The notes under the pieces: model-generated
The model's input: the letters and a program-made list of their open reading frames with translations, nothing else
Told to the model about the DNA's origin: nothing
Database searches by the model: none
Assembly (NCBI GenBank): GCA_026225945.1
Contig: JAMJFZ010003581.1
Location: forward strand, 12,485,001 to 12,549,000
DNA length: 64,000 bases
Source of the DNA: Cricetomys ansorgei
Lineage: Eukaryota; Chordata; Mammalia; Rodentia; Nesomyidae
Reading direction: 5' to 3'
In this document: piece after piece, positions 9,946 through 21,244 of the stretch
How positions within the stretch are numbered: position 1 is the stretch's first letter
Layout: the number at the start of each line of letters is the position of its first letter
Program-made: the position numbers and the translations under genes

Positions 9946-11735
9946 GACCATTCTGCAACTTTGGCCAGCAGTGAACCATCTGCTTTGCTGAAAGGGGAGG
10001 TCCAGGAAGGACAGTGACGGGATATGATGCCGGAAAGCTGGGCCAGGCACTGAGTTTCAACGTATGAGGTCTGGATCTTATTCTACGTGGGCAATGAGAA
10101 CATGGGAGGACCCAGAACTGATTAGTTGAGTGCTACGAAGATTGACACAGATATGGACTAAAAGAAGAAGTGAACAGAAGAATGTCTGGAGGGCAAGGGG
10201 CCAGAGGGCCTGTAATGGGTTGCAGGAAAAAGGGAGGCCAGGCATAATTCATAAGGGTAGAGCCAACGACAGGGAGAAGAGCAAACAGGGTCAAAGGTAT
10301 TGGGCATGTATTGGAAAGCCCTGTGTGCACAAGAGGTGAGAATTGGTGAGCAAGTGCATGGGGTTGGTGATAAAGCACTGTATGCCTAATTGTTTTAATT
10401 AACTCCACAGCTGTATGCTGAGTTTCCATAGCTAGAAGGAACTGCCCATCATGAATGGTAAGGAGTCGGGTGACATGGGTTAACATTGCTGAAAGGTCAA
10501 GAGCCGAGGTCCCTTTCCCTTCCTCTGGACCTGGACTAACTCTGTGCACCAGTTAAAGCCAAAGGGCAATTGTCTGGCTTCTGCGATTAGAGAGGGAAAG
10601 CAGGCAAGGCTTCCTAGGTCTCCTGGTCCCTCTTCACAAAGTGCCCAAGCTACAGATCAGAGGAACTGCCCATCCTTCCTCCTTTTTTAGCACCTCCTAG
10701 TTTTCTTTATGCCACATGAAAAATAGATGCTCCTTGTTATTATTAATATTTTCCACTTCAAGCACCTCTCAAGATCAGGAGGGTTTGCTGTGTGCGATTA
10801 GAGAAAAGACTCAATTAGTTTATCATAGTGATTTGTAGTTCGGGGCTGTTACTGAACATTAGGGCTCCAGGAGAAGGCTCGCTGAAGACAGTAGTTAAAA
10901 TAAGTCCAGGTGGTGTGAAATTATCCTTGCCACACAAAGATTAATTGTGGAGCTGAAACAGTAGGGTCAAAGGGGAAATTACATGGGTAAATATGTTAAT
11001 GTATAATCATGACTACATCCTCATAACTATATGCAGGAGCATAATGGCACCGCATCCCTGCCTTTCCCAGTTTACTTTCCCTTCGCTGTTGTTTGTCCAC
11101 ACACACCGCTACAGGACACCGTATTCAGCACGATCATGCTCTTTCAGCTCTTCATTGGAAATACTGTGCGTCATGTGACTTGCCTGTCTGGCACACATCT
11201 CCACATGCTCTATAAAGGAAGAGCACTTAGTTGTTTACTTCAATCATCTCAGCCTAGAAGATTGGAGAACAGGTGGCCGAAGAAGCCCCCAGAACAGTGC
11301 TCGGGAACCTGATGAAGCCAGAAAGGTGGAAATCAGTGCCGGGGACAGCACTGGAGAAAGGGACAGGATGGATGCTTCAGGAGGAGGGGAGGAATTCTGG
11401 AGTCTTGTGAGTTTGGGAAATCGAGAGTATTCCTAGGCAAGGTTGGTTGACACGGAAGGAAAGGAAAAGGCAAAGAAGAGACAGAGCAGGGTGAGTCTTG
11501 GACTCTCTTCAGAGGCGAATGCATATGCTCACTCCAATTCAAAAGACCAAGTGCTTCTTTCCTCCGTGGAGCCACATGCTCGGTCCACTGAGATGAAGAC
11601 AGGATGAAAAGTACCAACCTGGAGTCAGGAGCACCACAGGACCTGGGATGCGTCACACCGGGCTGAACTCCAAAGAACAGGAAGAAAAACACGAAGGGTG
11701 TGTGAAGTCTGTACGCTCTTTCCAGCATTATGGTG
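9946..11735. other. single-copy stretch with unremarkable open frames
   Basis: Contains minus-strand open frames of 138 codons (10133-10549) and 131 codons (11333-11728). Neither shows a domain, conserved motif or start context I recognise, and both lie in ordinary-looking DNA. I treat them as chance. Confidence 0.45.
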
Positions 11736-11990
11736 CTATAAAATGCGACTTAACAGAAGCTCTGCTTGGAAAAGAATTAAATCCAAAAGGAAAATAGCTT
11801 CTGTAATCATATCTGAACATTTAATTTGTCATTTGCTTTATGACATATGCATGAGGCTTATTTAAAATAGCGCTACAAGGTTAATTACCAGTGCAGAATA
11901 GACGATTGTGTCAGGAGTACAATATTTTGTTAGGCATGTGTGACAACATTGCAAAATGGATCAGCTGCGTGACTGTTTGTGATCTGGCGT
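11736..11990. other. repeat-free AT-rich candidate conserved element
   Basis: Dense in short factor-like motifs: aatttgtcatttgctttatg, atatgcatgaggctta (octamer-like atgcat), ggttaattaccag and acattgcaaaatgg. No transposon similarity seen. Regulatory status is inference. Confidence 0.3.
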
Positions 11991-12692
11991 CCCCTTAGTT
12001 TAAAATGGCCACGGTCCTGAACATGTGTTCTCCCAATCCCCCACCTCTAAGGACAAAGTATGTCACATTAAAAAAAAAAATAACCAAAAGTAAAGCTTAC
12101 TGATAGTTTACTGAACTTCTTAGAAGCCATGCAAAGGGTAGCAAAGCAGAGGAGCGTTTCTATGTCACCAAAGTGTCACCAGCGCGCTGTACTGTATCCC
12201 CACGGTCTGTGTACTTCCTTGAGAAGCCAGTTTGTATTCAAACAGTAGCCAAAACAAAACACAAAACAACAGTAGTCTTAACTGAGGAGAGACTTTGGGT
12301 TGGTCAGAGGATGAAAACAGAAAGTGTCGGTGACTTCTGAGCTGCTTAGAATAATTCCTTGCTTTTTAGCAAAATCAGTGTCTGAAAAACAACTCTGTAA
12401 ACTTTCAGATGACCCCGGAAAAGCAGCTTGTGGTCTAAGGAGTGGTGAGGGACGTTCATTACTTGAGGGTGTTTGTAAATACAGTGTGAATTTTTACTTA
12501 CAGAAGGGAAGTTTGTCTGAGCATTTCACTAGACCAGGAAAGAAGTGGCTAGCCCTGGTAAACACATTGTACCCTGGAATGTTTCCCTTCTCTCTCCCTC
12601 TCTCAGGAAAGCAAGGCCTAGGTTAGTTGAAGAAATGTTACACTGGTGCCCTAAGAGTACAGGCCTTTTTTGTTGTTCTTAGAAATCGTTAA
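11991..12692. other. single-copy stretch
   Basis: One A11 run near 12070. A 100-codon open frame at 12324-12626 has no recognisable family. No repeat recognised. Confidence 0.4.
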
Positions 12693-13092
12693 CTGTGAAT
12701 GCCAGCTTTGTCAACTTAACACAACCTAGCATCACCTGGGACAAGACTCAATGAGGGTTGGCCTATGTCTATGGAAGATTGTCTTAATGAAGTTAATTGA
12801 CAGGGAAGCCCCAGTCTGCTGTGGCTCGCTCCATTGTCCAGGCCGAGGGCTATGAACTAAGAGTGGAAAAATGGCTCTGCATGAGCACGCATGTGTGAAG
12901 GAGTCAGAACTAAGAGTGAAGAAATGGCTGTGCGGGAGCACACATACGTGAAGTTCCTGCCTTGATTTCTCCACAATGACAGACCAACCTAGAACTGTAA
13001 GATGGAATAAGCCTCTTTCTGCACAGATTTGCTGACTGTCAGAGAGGTTTTTAAAGTCATGGGAACAGAAACGAAACTAGAATATTAACAGT
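12693..13092 (+). mobile_element. MT/ORR1-type MaLR LTR
   Basis: Order matches the rodent LTR family whose sense strand runs tcaacttaacacaacctagc, tcacctgggacaagactcaa, attgtcttaatgaagttaat, then gaactgtaagatggaataag (AATAAA-like) and a 3' end acagaaacgaaactaga. A related 3' half lies at 54713-55053. Exact subfamily unresolved. Confidence 0.7.
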
Positions 13093-13129
13093 GGCGAATA
13101 TCTTCCTCCTTATTGTAAATTATCTCTTG

Positions 13130-13268
13130 TCATTTATGGGACTCTCAAAGAATGAGTTAGAAAACAGGGAGGTGGGGGAGGACTTCAGAGGTCCTCTGGG
13201 GGAGGGGACACCATAACCAGGGTATATTGTATAAAAAAGAAATCTATTTTTAATAAAAAAAAATAGGC
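13130..13268 (+). mobile_element. L1 (Lx-like) 3' UTR end
   Basis: G-rich gggaggtgggggaggac, then gggacaccataaccagg, gtatattgtataaaaaag, and an A-rich end with AATAAAAA. This is the usual form of a rodent L1 3' end truncated to about 140 bp. Confidence 0.5.
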
Positions 13269-13775
13269 AAAAAAGTCTGAATTTAAAAAAAAACGAACGA
13301 GTTAGTATAAGAGGGTATTTATGTCAGGGCAAACATAGCAACGCATGTACTTTGTCAAAGTAAAATACTGGTTATTCAAGACAATAACGCAAGGCTTTAA
13401 ACTATCTCTCTGCAGCATAAAATGCATCAACTAAGAACTCTTGTGATTTAGACAAAGAGCCAAATTGTGGGGTTCCTCCCAGAGAATGATTCTAGTAAGA
13501 AAAGTACCATCATCCATCAATTCAGACTGTCACAAAGAACAATCAGAAGCCACTGTGGGTTAGGGCCACATTAGGGTCAGTGTGACCTAGACGCCAGGGA
13601 TACAGCTTTCATTCACCCCGAAAACTGACCTGGGTGTGTGGGGCCTGAGTCACGCTCACGTCGTTTTAGAGTGCTCTTCTGCGTGCGTGGTCTGCGCCCT
13701 ATTGCCCTGACACTTGGCTAACAATTTTGATGCTTATGTCAGCTGCTGTCTGTAAACTTGATGGAAGCATTAGGT
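13269..13775. other. single-copy stretch
   Basis: No repeat, RNA gene or meaningful open frame recognised. Confidence 0.45.
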
Positions 13776-14000
13776 GAGCGGTTCTCAGCCTTCCTAACGC
13801 TGCAACTCCTTTAATACAGCGCCTCACGTTGTGCTGACCCCCAACCATAAAATTATTTTTGCTGCTACTTCATAACTGTAATTTTGCTACTGTTAGGGAC
13901 CGTTATGTAAATATCTAATATACGGATAGTGTTAGATGACCCCTGTGAAAGGGTAACAGAATCCCTTTGGGGGTCATGGCCCACAGGTTGAGAACCACTA
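13776..14000. mobile_element. URR1 non-autonomous hAT transposon
   Basis: 225 bp with terminal inverted repeats: gcggttctcagccttcct at the left against aggttgagaaccact at the right. Internal blocks tttaatacagcgcctcacg, tgacccccaaccataaaatt, ttcataactgtaattttgct and cctttgggggtcatggccc are diagnostic. The 8-bp target duplication is decayed; only taggt/taggc is left at the flanks. Confidence 0.9.
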
Positions 14001-14094
14001 GGCTAGGCAGGTATGACCAGATAGAGGACAAGCTCCATCTTATCTGTATTCCTAAAGATATTCTTGAGTCTGTCCATTAGCTATTTGTTTGAAG

Positions 14095-14096
<2 letters not shown>

Positions 14097-14141
<45 letters not shown>

Positions 14142-14344
14142 TTAATTGCATGTATGTGTATGTATGAGTATGGGTATGGGTGTATGCATGTGAGTGTGTG
14201 CACTTAGAGGCCAGAGACATCAGATCCTCCAGGAGCTGATGTTATAGGTAGACATAAGCTTCCTGACATGGGTGCGGGAGCTGAACTCAGGTCCTCTGCA
14301 AGAGCAGTCTGTGTCTTAACCTCTGAGCCACCTACTCAGCCCCA
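14097..14344 (-). repeat. (TG)n plus B2 SINE
   Basis: Perfect (TG)n from 14097 to about 14140, then a degenerate tatg/gtatg zone and a reverse B2 body (gaggccagagacatcagatc, gagctgaactcaggtcctct, cctctgagccacctactcag). Confidence 0.8.
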
Positions 14345-15046
14345 GCTATCCGTTTTTTGTCTCTGTACTCTAAAATTCTTCCTCTATATGAAATTTGCAT
14401 ATCGACTGCTACAGAGAAAACACGGAGCTCTTAAACATACAGTACTAGAGCCAAACTACAGGGGGAAGGGAATTATTTCAAACGTTGAAGTTGGCGCTTC
14501 GGAAATTTCTCACACTTTGTCCCAGTGAATTATTTCGTACCTTTAGACCCTGAGTTCAGCTCCTTCCAAGCATACTAACATGAAAAGAAACAGCATAAAA
14601 CATGAACAGAATCCCATCACCTAAGACTGAATCTTTTGCCTTTATCAGTTGGCCTGACCATCCACCCCGGGTTAGTTGGATGTTTGTCTTTGCTAGTATA
14701 AATACGATGTTGGACTGTCTTTGCCAAATAACAGAATAACCAAACCAAAGTATAAATGACAGAGGTGGCTACCCAGAACGTGTGGAGACAGAGCTACCTT
14801 TCTGGGGCACCGGGCCTGAGGCTTTGGTTCCCTGACCTTTCTTGCCTTTGATTCCTCATATATACATAATGCAGCCCGATTTGATTGATATGTGAGGACT
14901 TTCTTGATCTCTGAGTTCGGGGTGGGCTCAGGACAGGAAGGTGGGCCACCCGGCCAAGGCTTTGACTCAGATCACAGGCCCTGAGCACGTAGGTCTCTGC
15001 CCATGATCTTCCTCTGTATTCTGCTCACTGCCTCTCTTCCTTTTCA

Positions 15047-15048
<2 letters not shown>
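14345..15048. other. single-copy stretch
   Basis: No repeat or gene recognised; open frames under 90 codons. Confidence 0.45.
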
Positions 15049-15093
<45 letters not shown>

Positions 15094-15113
15094 AGAGAGA
15101 GAGAGAGAGAGAG
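15049..15113. repeat. (GT)n(GA)n compound microsatellite
   Basis: About 20 GT units (15049-15089) followed directly by about 11 GA units (15092-15113). Confidence 0.97.
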
Positions 15114-15429
15114 CATGTGAGTGCAAAGTATCTGTGTTTGAGTAGTAGCACATAACTGTAGGTAAAGAGTCAATGTTAGGGGAAGTAAAGTGGGGTGAAC
15201 AGAGGGAGAGAGAGAATGCCTAGGAAAAAAAACAATTTCTCTCTTTGAGAGGCAAACTTTAATACTAAAAAAAAAAATATTATTTTCATTAAGCTAAGCA
15301 TCATGCAAAGCATGGTGGGAAGGAATCTGGGTTTACTAATGGCCACCAAGTACTTGTACTATGTTACTCCTGCTGGTCATGACAGGCCAGTCACAGCTGA
15401 CTGCTGGTGAGGAGTCATGGGTAGCTATT
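15114..15429. other. single-copy stretch
   Basis: A-rich patches near 15223 and 15267. Nothing else recognised. Confidence 0.4.
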
Positions 15430-15545
15430 TCAATTTCTGTTAATTTTAGTTAAATAAAATTAAAATTTCAGTATCAGCAGGCTAGTCCTGGTGCGAGCGC
15501 CTGGTGGGTACATGAGGCCGGTGGCCACCTTGGGCAGACTGAGGT
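15430..15545 (+). mobile_element. MER5A-like hAT-Charlie fragment
   Basis: ttaattttagttaaataaaa then ttaaaatttcagtatcagca, followed by gagcgcctggtgggtacatg and gccggtggccaccttggg, follows MER5A order (ttcagt, tcaagtgctcaatagc, acatgtggctagtggc, accgtattgg). Ancient and diverged. Confidence 0.55.
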
Positions 15546-16354
15546 CCTACATGGCTTCCATCATGGCAGAGCTCTCCTCTGCATTGTGCTGACAGAGACA
15601 CAAGACAAGCTCTTGTCTAATGAGGAATCCGGAACTGCGATGTCCTTTGCAACCTCTCCTCTCCCTTCTGGTAACTCGATAGAAGAAGAAAGAGATAATT
15701 CTATAACACTGGAAAGAGAGAGTCAGGGGGAAGGGGGAGAGAATTATTGTAAAAGAAATGCTAATAAGATGCCGTGAGAGAGCTGAAGCAGGGGCTCTGA
15801 TGGAAGCTGGCCTGTGCCGTGGACCACCTGCGTCCACTAGCGCTTTCCAGCGTGACTTCCTCCCTGTTAGAACGAAGAGGGCAGAAATTCAGGCACTTAA
15901 GTATGTTTGGTGCTGGCAGAGGAAAGAATACGGGAGGAGGGTTCTGGCTCAGCCGTGGAGTTCATTTGGAAACAGGGTTTGCAGTTGATGGCTTATAGCT
16001 AGTTGGACACTCCTCACTGAAGACTGGATAGCTGTGTGCTACACTACTGTGAAAAGCTCTTCCATCTGTACATAGTTTAGGTTAAAAAAAAACAACAACA
16101 AAAACCAAACATGATAATGAAAAAGCCGTCATGAAATTAGGGGTATATGCGAGGGCCTGAAGGGAGAAAAAAGAAGGGAGAAATGACATAATCATGTGAT
16201 AATCTCAAAAATAAAAGAAAAAAAAACTTAAGAAGCAAAATTAAAAGCAGAAATTATAACAACTAGTATTGATTTACATAAAGATAGGAATAGATATAAA
16301 TATATGATTTGGTTAAAGATATGGCATGAGAGAACACAATATTGTAAAGTTTTT
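15546..16354. other. single-copy stretch with possible L1 3' tail
   Basis: The segment 16130-16220 (gagggcctgaagggag, gaaatgacataatcatgtga, taatctcaaaaataaaag) resembles a short L1 3' end. An overlapping 96-codon minus frame (15547-15837) shows no domain. Confidence 0.35.
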
Positions 16355-16567
16355 ACTTTTTACTTTTAATTGTATGTGGGGGAGGTGTGCACATAAGTGC
16401 AATGCCCTTGGAGGCCAGAAGAGGGCACTAGGTCCCTGGAAGCTGGAGGCCAGAAGAGGGCACTGGGTCCCTGGGAGCTGGAGTTACATGAATGCTGGGA
16501 ACTGAACTTGAGGCCTCTGCAGGAGTAGCGAAGGCTCTTTAACCTCTGACTCATCTTAGCAGCCCAG
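16355..16567 (-). repeat. B2 SINE carrying a 35-bp internal tandem duplication
   Basis: Reverse B2 (tgtatgtgggggaggtgt, gggaactgaacttgaggcct, ctctttaacctctgactcat). The segment 16410-16444 is repeated at 16445-16479 with two mismatches, so the ggaggccagaagagggcact block occurs twice. Confidence 0.85.
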
Positions 16568-17354
16568 GACACAATTAAAACGGGCAAGGATTCCTCTAAT
16601 GATTTTTCTTTTTAACTGCATATACTTAATAGTATTTCTGTGGTTTCAGTTCATCAAAGATGGTGTTTCTTAATCCTTTCCTTGCAGGTACACGTGTGGT
16701 TCTTACCTTATGATTCCAGGTAAGGAGAACTGCTGGTTTTCTATAGTTGGTTCTGAATACTCAAAATATTCTGTCTTTGAACCCATGTAGATAAAATGAA
16801 TTATCTGGTGAGCTATTTGACCTTTCTCTTCAAATACAAATTGCCTGAGAAAGGATGCATTCCTCAGAATATGCCATCATTTATCTTCTGGAAAAGCCAC
16901 TAGTTCCCATTAAGGGGGGTAAATCATAAAATCTAGCTGCACTGCGGAAGAACACCATCTTTGGTTGATGTGTATAACCCAGTATTTTACCATGTGTATG
17001 ACCCAGTATTTTACCAGGCATCTGCCAATGGAATCTCTCTAGAAACTGAAACAATATATCAGCTGACTGAAAACATCCTGTCTGAAGGCTCTGATAGAGA
17101 TCCAGTGCCATTGCAGTTCTGTGATTAGCTGTCCCCCTTGATTGTCCTCTTGGCTTGGCATAATTCTCTCTTTGCAGAAGAGAGCTCGTTTTCCACATTC
17201 TCCCCGCTGAAGTTTTCCCCTCTGAGCGATATGGAGAAATGTGAGCTCAGTGGCTTCATTTTTGGTTTGATGCTCCATCTGCATCTTTGACTGAAGGTAA
17301 ATGAACACTTTATATTAAGACTTAATGTAAGTTTTTTTTCCCCCTCCGAATCAC
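16568..17354. other. single-copy stretch
   Basis: A short local repeat (cagtattttaccaggc / cagtattttaccatgt, about 16981-17018) is visible. Overlapping minus-strand frames of 105 and 89 codons have no recognised family. Confidence 0.4.
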
Positions 17355-17432
17355 ACGGTTTTCATTCCTTCCTTCATTCACTTAGTCTTCTACTTATTCA
17401 TTCAACAGATATGTTCCAGGTTCTGTGCTGTG
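17355..17432 (-). repeat. L2-like 3' end fragment
   Basis: tattcattcaacagatatgt then tccaggttctgtgctgtg is the complement of the L2 3' terminus (gtgccaggca...tgttgaatgaat). Confidence 0.5.
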
Positions 17433-17585
17433 AACTGGAAAAAAAAAAAAAAGGTGAAAAGATAAACATATCCTCTCACCCTTGCAGATTAGAAAACAAG
17501 AACAGGGAATATGAGTCTTGTGTTGCTGTAACAAGTCAGAAATTTCACGGCTGAGGGGTACACATTTGTCATCTTAAAATTTCAC

Positions 17586-17746
17586 ACCTTAGCTGGACAG
17601 TGGTGGTGCACACATTTAATTCCAGCATTCCAGAAGCAGAGGCAGGTGGAGCTCTGTGAGTTTGAGGCCAACTTGTTTTACAGAGTGAGTTCCAGGACAG
17701 CCAGAGTTACAACAGAGAAACCCTGCACCCCCCCCCCCAAAACACA

Positions 17747-17778
<32 letters not shown>
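17586..17778 (+). repeat. B1 SINE with C-tract and (CA)n tail
   Basis: Forward B1: agctggacagtggtggtgca, tttaattccagcattccaga, agcagaggcaggtgg, gtgagttccaggacagccag, gagaaaccctg. A run of C and a (CA)n tail to 17778 follow. Confidence 0.9.
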
Positions 17779-17780
<2 letters not shown>

Positions 17781-19476
17781 TTTTTACATCTTACTTACAT
17801 GGGAATGTTGTCACTGATCTAAAATCAAGGTGCATTTTTTTTTTCCCCAGAAGAAAAGAATTCATTTCTTTCTCTGGCCTAGAAGAGAGGGGCAGAAGGG
17901 AATTCATTTTCCGCACCATCTCCGGCACCGAAGGTCACCTGCATTGTTTGACTAAGAACCTGTTTCATCATCAACACAACCAGAAGCAGCGGGACAAGTC
18001 CTTACCAAGCCACACCTCTCTCTGACCACAACAGGAAAAGGCCTGCTTTCAAAGATTTAGATGGGAGACTCAAGATGGTAGAGGGGCTCTAGTCACTGCC
18101 CCGCTGCCTCCGCTCTGGCACCCGCGACCCCTCACATGTTCATGGAATGGGAGATGCTACATTGGCGCCAGGTCCCCGGGAGGAGAACTACGAGAATGGG
18201 ATGGTGTTTTTGACCCTAGGTGTGGAGGATGGGAGCCAGGAGCAGAGTCTGGTGGAGCAGCACCTCTGCTGGGCAGGCCTGCGCTGCCCCAGAGCTGCCT
18301 GCGGGGTTGGGAGCAGGGGCTCCCACTTGGTCCATGACATAGAGGAATGAGCTAGGAGGACAGTCAGGAATGGAGAAGGGCGTCAGAAACCACGACAGAG
18401 AGATGCAGGAGTGGGCCTGCCAGGCACCACAGATACCTGGCAGGCCAGGGCCCCCACTCAATCCATAGGTGCTTCCCGAGGCATGGAGGAGGCAGGCTAT
18501 GGGGGGAGTCAGGGATGGAGGGTAAGAGTTGTGGACAGAACTCAAGGCGGCAGTGGGGCAGTAAGCAGAATCTGACAGGGCTCTGGCTGTTGCATATGGC
18601 TGCTTCTCAGGTTGTCCCTGGCTCCTCACATATTCATGGAACGGAAAAACTACACTGCTGCCTAGTCAGGCAGGAGGAACTTTGTGAATTAAAATTGGTT
18701 GGAGAGACGCAGGGTCAGTGACACACCTGGAAGGTCAGCTGGCTGTGGGTGGAGGGGAGGGGTAGCTGTGTGTGCCCACAGGCTTGGCCTGAGTGGAGGG
18801 CACTGAGCTGGAGACATACTCACCTGCAGGATGGAAGACAGGGGAAGGGGGAAGAGTGCTTGGGATGCCATGCGGCTGGGGCCATGGTCTGGCCACCTAC
18901 TGTGACCCACCAGGCTGGAGCTGCCACCTGGAGAATGGAGCATACACACTGTGAAGAGAGGCAGACCTGGGGAGCAGGCAGACAGGGTAACAGCAATGAG
19001 CACTTCTAGGAGACACGTGGCTAGAGGTGGGGACAGGCATGGGTGCGCACCGGGGCAGATGAGTGATAGGTCCTCAGACCGCCACCAGACTCTCTGGCCA
19101 CTTCACTGCCTGCCAGGATGGTTCTGCTGCTCCCTTGGCTGGAGCCGCCCCTCATATTGCTCTCTCTGTTGGATGGGGGATAACCTGTGCTGCTATGACA
19201 CTGCAAGCTGCAGGCACAAAGACCAGGCAGTGAAGGTAAGGTGGGATGCAGCAGTCTGGAGCTAGACCAGGTCCTGCCCCCAAACTAGGTGCCAAACTGC
19301 AGGATCACCCTGCTCCTGAGCAACCACAGGACATGTCAGCTAAATAGTGTCTCATTTCCTGGGCTTGGTATTCACACAAGAAATCTGTCCTCTGGTTATC
19401 CACAGACCCTCCCGGCCTCTTCCCTGCCCACCAGTCCATATATGATGCTTCTATGGCCTAGGTTGCTACTCAAATT
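17779..19476. repeat. GC-rich block with internal diverged duplications, origin unknown
   Basis: Composition changes sharply to G- and purine-rich. 18131 onward (ctcacatgttcatggaatgg) is echoed at 18624 (ctcacatattcatggaacgg), about 493 bp apart. 18312-18400 is echoed at about 18446-18535 (cccacttggtccat against cccactcaatccat; cagtcaggaatggag against gagtcagggatggag). 19150-19380 is echoed beyond the LTR element at 21557-21780. Several open frames of 100-137 codons exist on both strands, as expected in GC-rich DNA, and none shows a domain. It could be an LTR-element or L1 promoter region or a local satellite; I cannot name it. Confidence 0.5.
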
Positions 19477-19795
19477 TGTAGTAGTACACCTATGGGGGAG
19501 GGGGCTCATCAAGGAAGATAAGGAAGAATTTTTTTATACATGGAAACCCTGCCAGACTTTAGCACAGGGAACTACCATCCTGGCCAGCACCAGACTCCAT
19601 AGTGGAACCCTGAGCATCTGAGCTCAGGTGCTTTTATTGATTCAGAACTCCTCAGGTGCAGATCATAAGCAATCTAACATTCTTCACAGAAATCCAACAC
19701 CTGCAGACAATACAAAACACAAGGCCTATGCATCTCTTTTTCCAACAGTGCACAAAAACAATTATTTTAAACACAACTAAAAATAATCTTCCACA
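19477..19795 (-). mobile_element. 3' LTR, copy 3 of the TGTGGAAG family
   Basis: Plus-strand edges are TGTAGTAG and CTTCCACA; 319 bp. The AATAAA-containing block (tgagctcaggtgcttttatt in complement) is intact. Like copy 4 it lacks about 18 bp (ttctactgatagcacatg in complement) that copies 1, 2 and 5 keep. It differs from copy 4 at roughly one position in ten by eye. Confidence 0.85.
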
Positions 19796-19808
19796 TTTCC
19801 CCTTTTCT
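19796..19808 (-). promoter_or_regulatory. polypurine tract of the LTR element
   Basis: Minus-strand agaaaaggggaaa lies immediately 5' of the 3' LTR start TGTGGAAG. This is the expected site and composition for plus-strand priming in reverse transcription. Confidence 0.75.
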
Positions 19809-21222
19809 GTATTAAAAAGATTACTTAACATTTACAACACAATTTAACACTATGCCAGCAAAACTATTTACAAGAGGAACCATCATGAGGTTTGCTAATG
19901 CACAGACCCACATGAAACCAAACCCTATCAAGCTTTTCTCAATGTCTTTGGACAGCAGAAAAACATTACCAATGTCTAATTATTTGGAATTCACTCACGA
20001 TCTTCTGGGCTCCTCCAAAGAACTTGGCTCTGCCCTCTACACAGCTTGCCCTCCAGGCTCTGGCTGGCTCCACTCCACTGCTGCTGCTGCTCTTGGTGGT
20101 CGTCCCATGGTACGGCATCTTCAGAACGCTGGGGTCCCTTACTGCAGCTGGGCTTCACTTTCATCAATAGCTTCTCTTGGGCTCTCTTCATGGTGCCAAG
20201 CCTCAACTTTTCTGCATAATTCCTTTCAATCTGGGCCTTCAACTGCTACTTCTGCTGCCCTTCACTAATAGCCTCTCCTGGCCTCTCACAGTGCCAGGTC
20301 TCAGCTGCTCTCCAAAGACCCCTTCGTGCCTTCAAAACCAGCACCAGCTGGGTGACTCTTACAGTACCAAGTTCGGCTGCCAGCATGAGATTCAACCTTG
20401 GCCAGTTCTAGAAGACAGCGTCTGTGTGCTGACCCTGAGGAAACACTTTCCAGATTTTAAGATAGAGCCTGGTTTGCTGGAAAAATAACTGGTCACTTTG
20501 TCTGCAGTAAGCGTTTCCTCATGGGGTGGAGTTCTCCTCACCATAGCAGATGTGTCTTATCAGGACCCCTTGTAGACAGGTTCTCAGAAAACAAAACAAA
20601 ACAAAAAACTGTTCAGTTTAACTAAGCGGCTTTTTGGCTCCAAACCACAGCTTCCACAAGAGCAGGGGATCCTGCAGGGGCAGGGGGGAAGATCACCTGT
20701 TGAAACATTCTGGTGGTTTGGCGTTTTCTCTCACCACCTCCATGGGGAAACATGCAACCCTTTTTATAGACCTCAAACACAAGAGCTTCACACACACACA
20801 CACACACAAAAAGCTATCAGAAAACTCAGTTCATGAAACACTATGCTACCATCAGTGGTGGGAGGGAGCGTCAGCTCAATGATCAGAAAAAACAGAACTT
20901 TTCTTTTTCCTGCTCCCAGCTGAACTTTTTATCTCTAAGAGCCTCCATTCTGTGGCTCTCACCTTGGAGATTTCCTCATCTATTTATTTAATTTATTTAT
21001 TACTTTCTATATTAAACAGATTATTTATGTATTAATTTCTCAGCCTTTTCTTTTCATAGAGGCTTATTGCCTTTCTCTCTCTCCTCTTCCTTCAGGAGTC
21101 TCCAATTTTTATTTTAATCTCTATCCTCTGGTAGCTTCCCTGAGCGTACTTTACCAGACTCTGTGAAGTCTTGAGTTTCTTTCTTCTTTGTCTTCACATT
21201 GGTTTATCTGGCATGATGTCAG
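19809..21222 (-). other. internal region of the LTR element, non-coding
   Basis: AT-rich, with a short (CA)n at 20789-20807 and AT-rich sequence at 20980-21040. No retroviral protein motif is recognisable in any frame; stops are frequent. It appears to be replacement or heavily deleted internal sequence. Confidence 0.6.
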
Positions 21223-21242
21223 GCCCCAAGTTGCAGGCACCA
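21223..21242 (-). promoter_or_regulatory. primer-binding-site-like sequence
   Basis: Two bases inside the 5' LTR on the minus strand, starting TGGTGCC and ending AACTTGGGGCC. It resembles a tRNA-Lys(CTT) primer site with C-to-T and G-to-T changes and a 2-nt insertion. Confidence 0.5.
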
Positions 21243-21244
21243 TC

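Noticed and set aside
12693..13092. Apparent transcript 3' end (aataagcc plus downstream GT-rich sequence)
   Set aside because: Explained by the polyadenylation region of a MaLR LTR.
18216..18629. 137-codon minus frame in the GC-rich block
   Set aside because: GC-rich DNA opens frames by chance; several overlapping frames on both strands; no domain or signal.
20789..20807. CA run inside the LTR element considered as a CRISPR-like or regulatory repeat
   Set aside because: Simple dinucleotide slippage; no spacers. No CRISPR array exists in this eukaryotic window.
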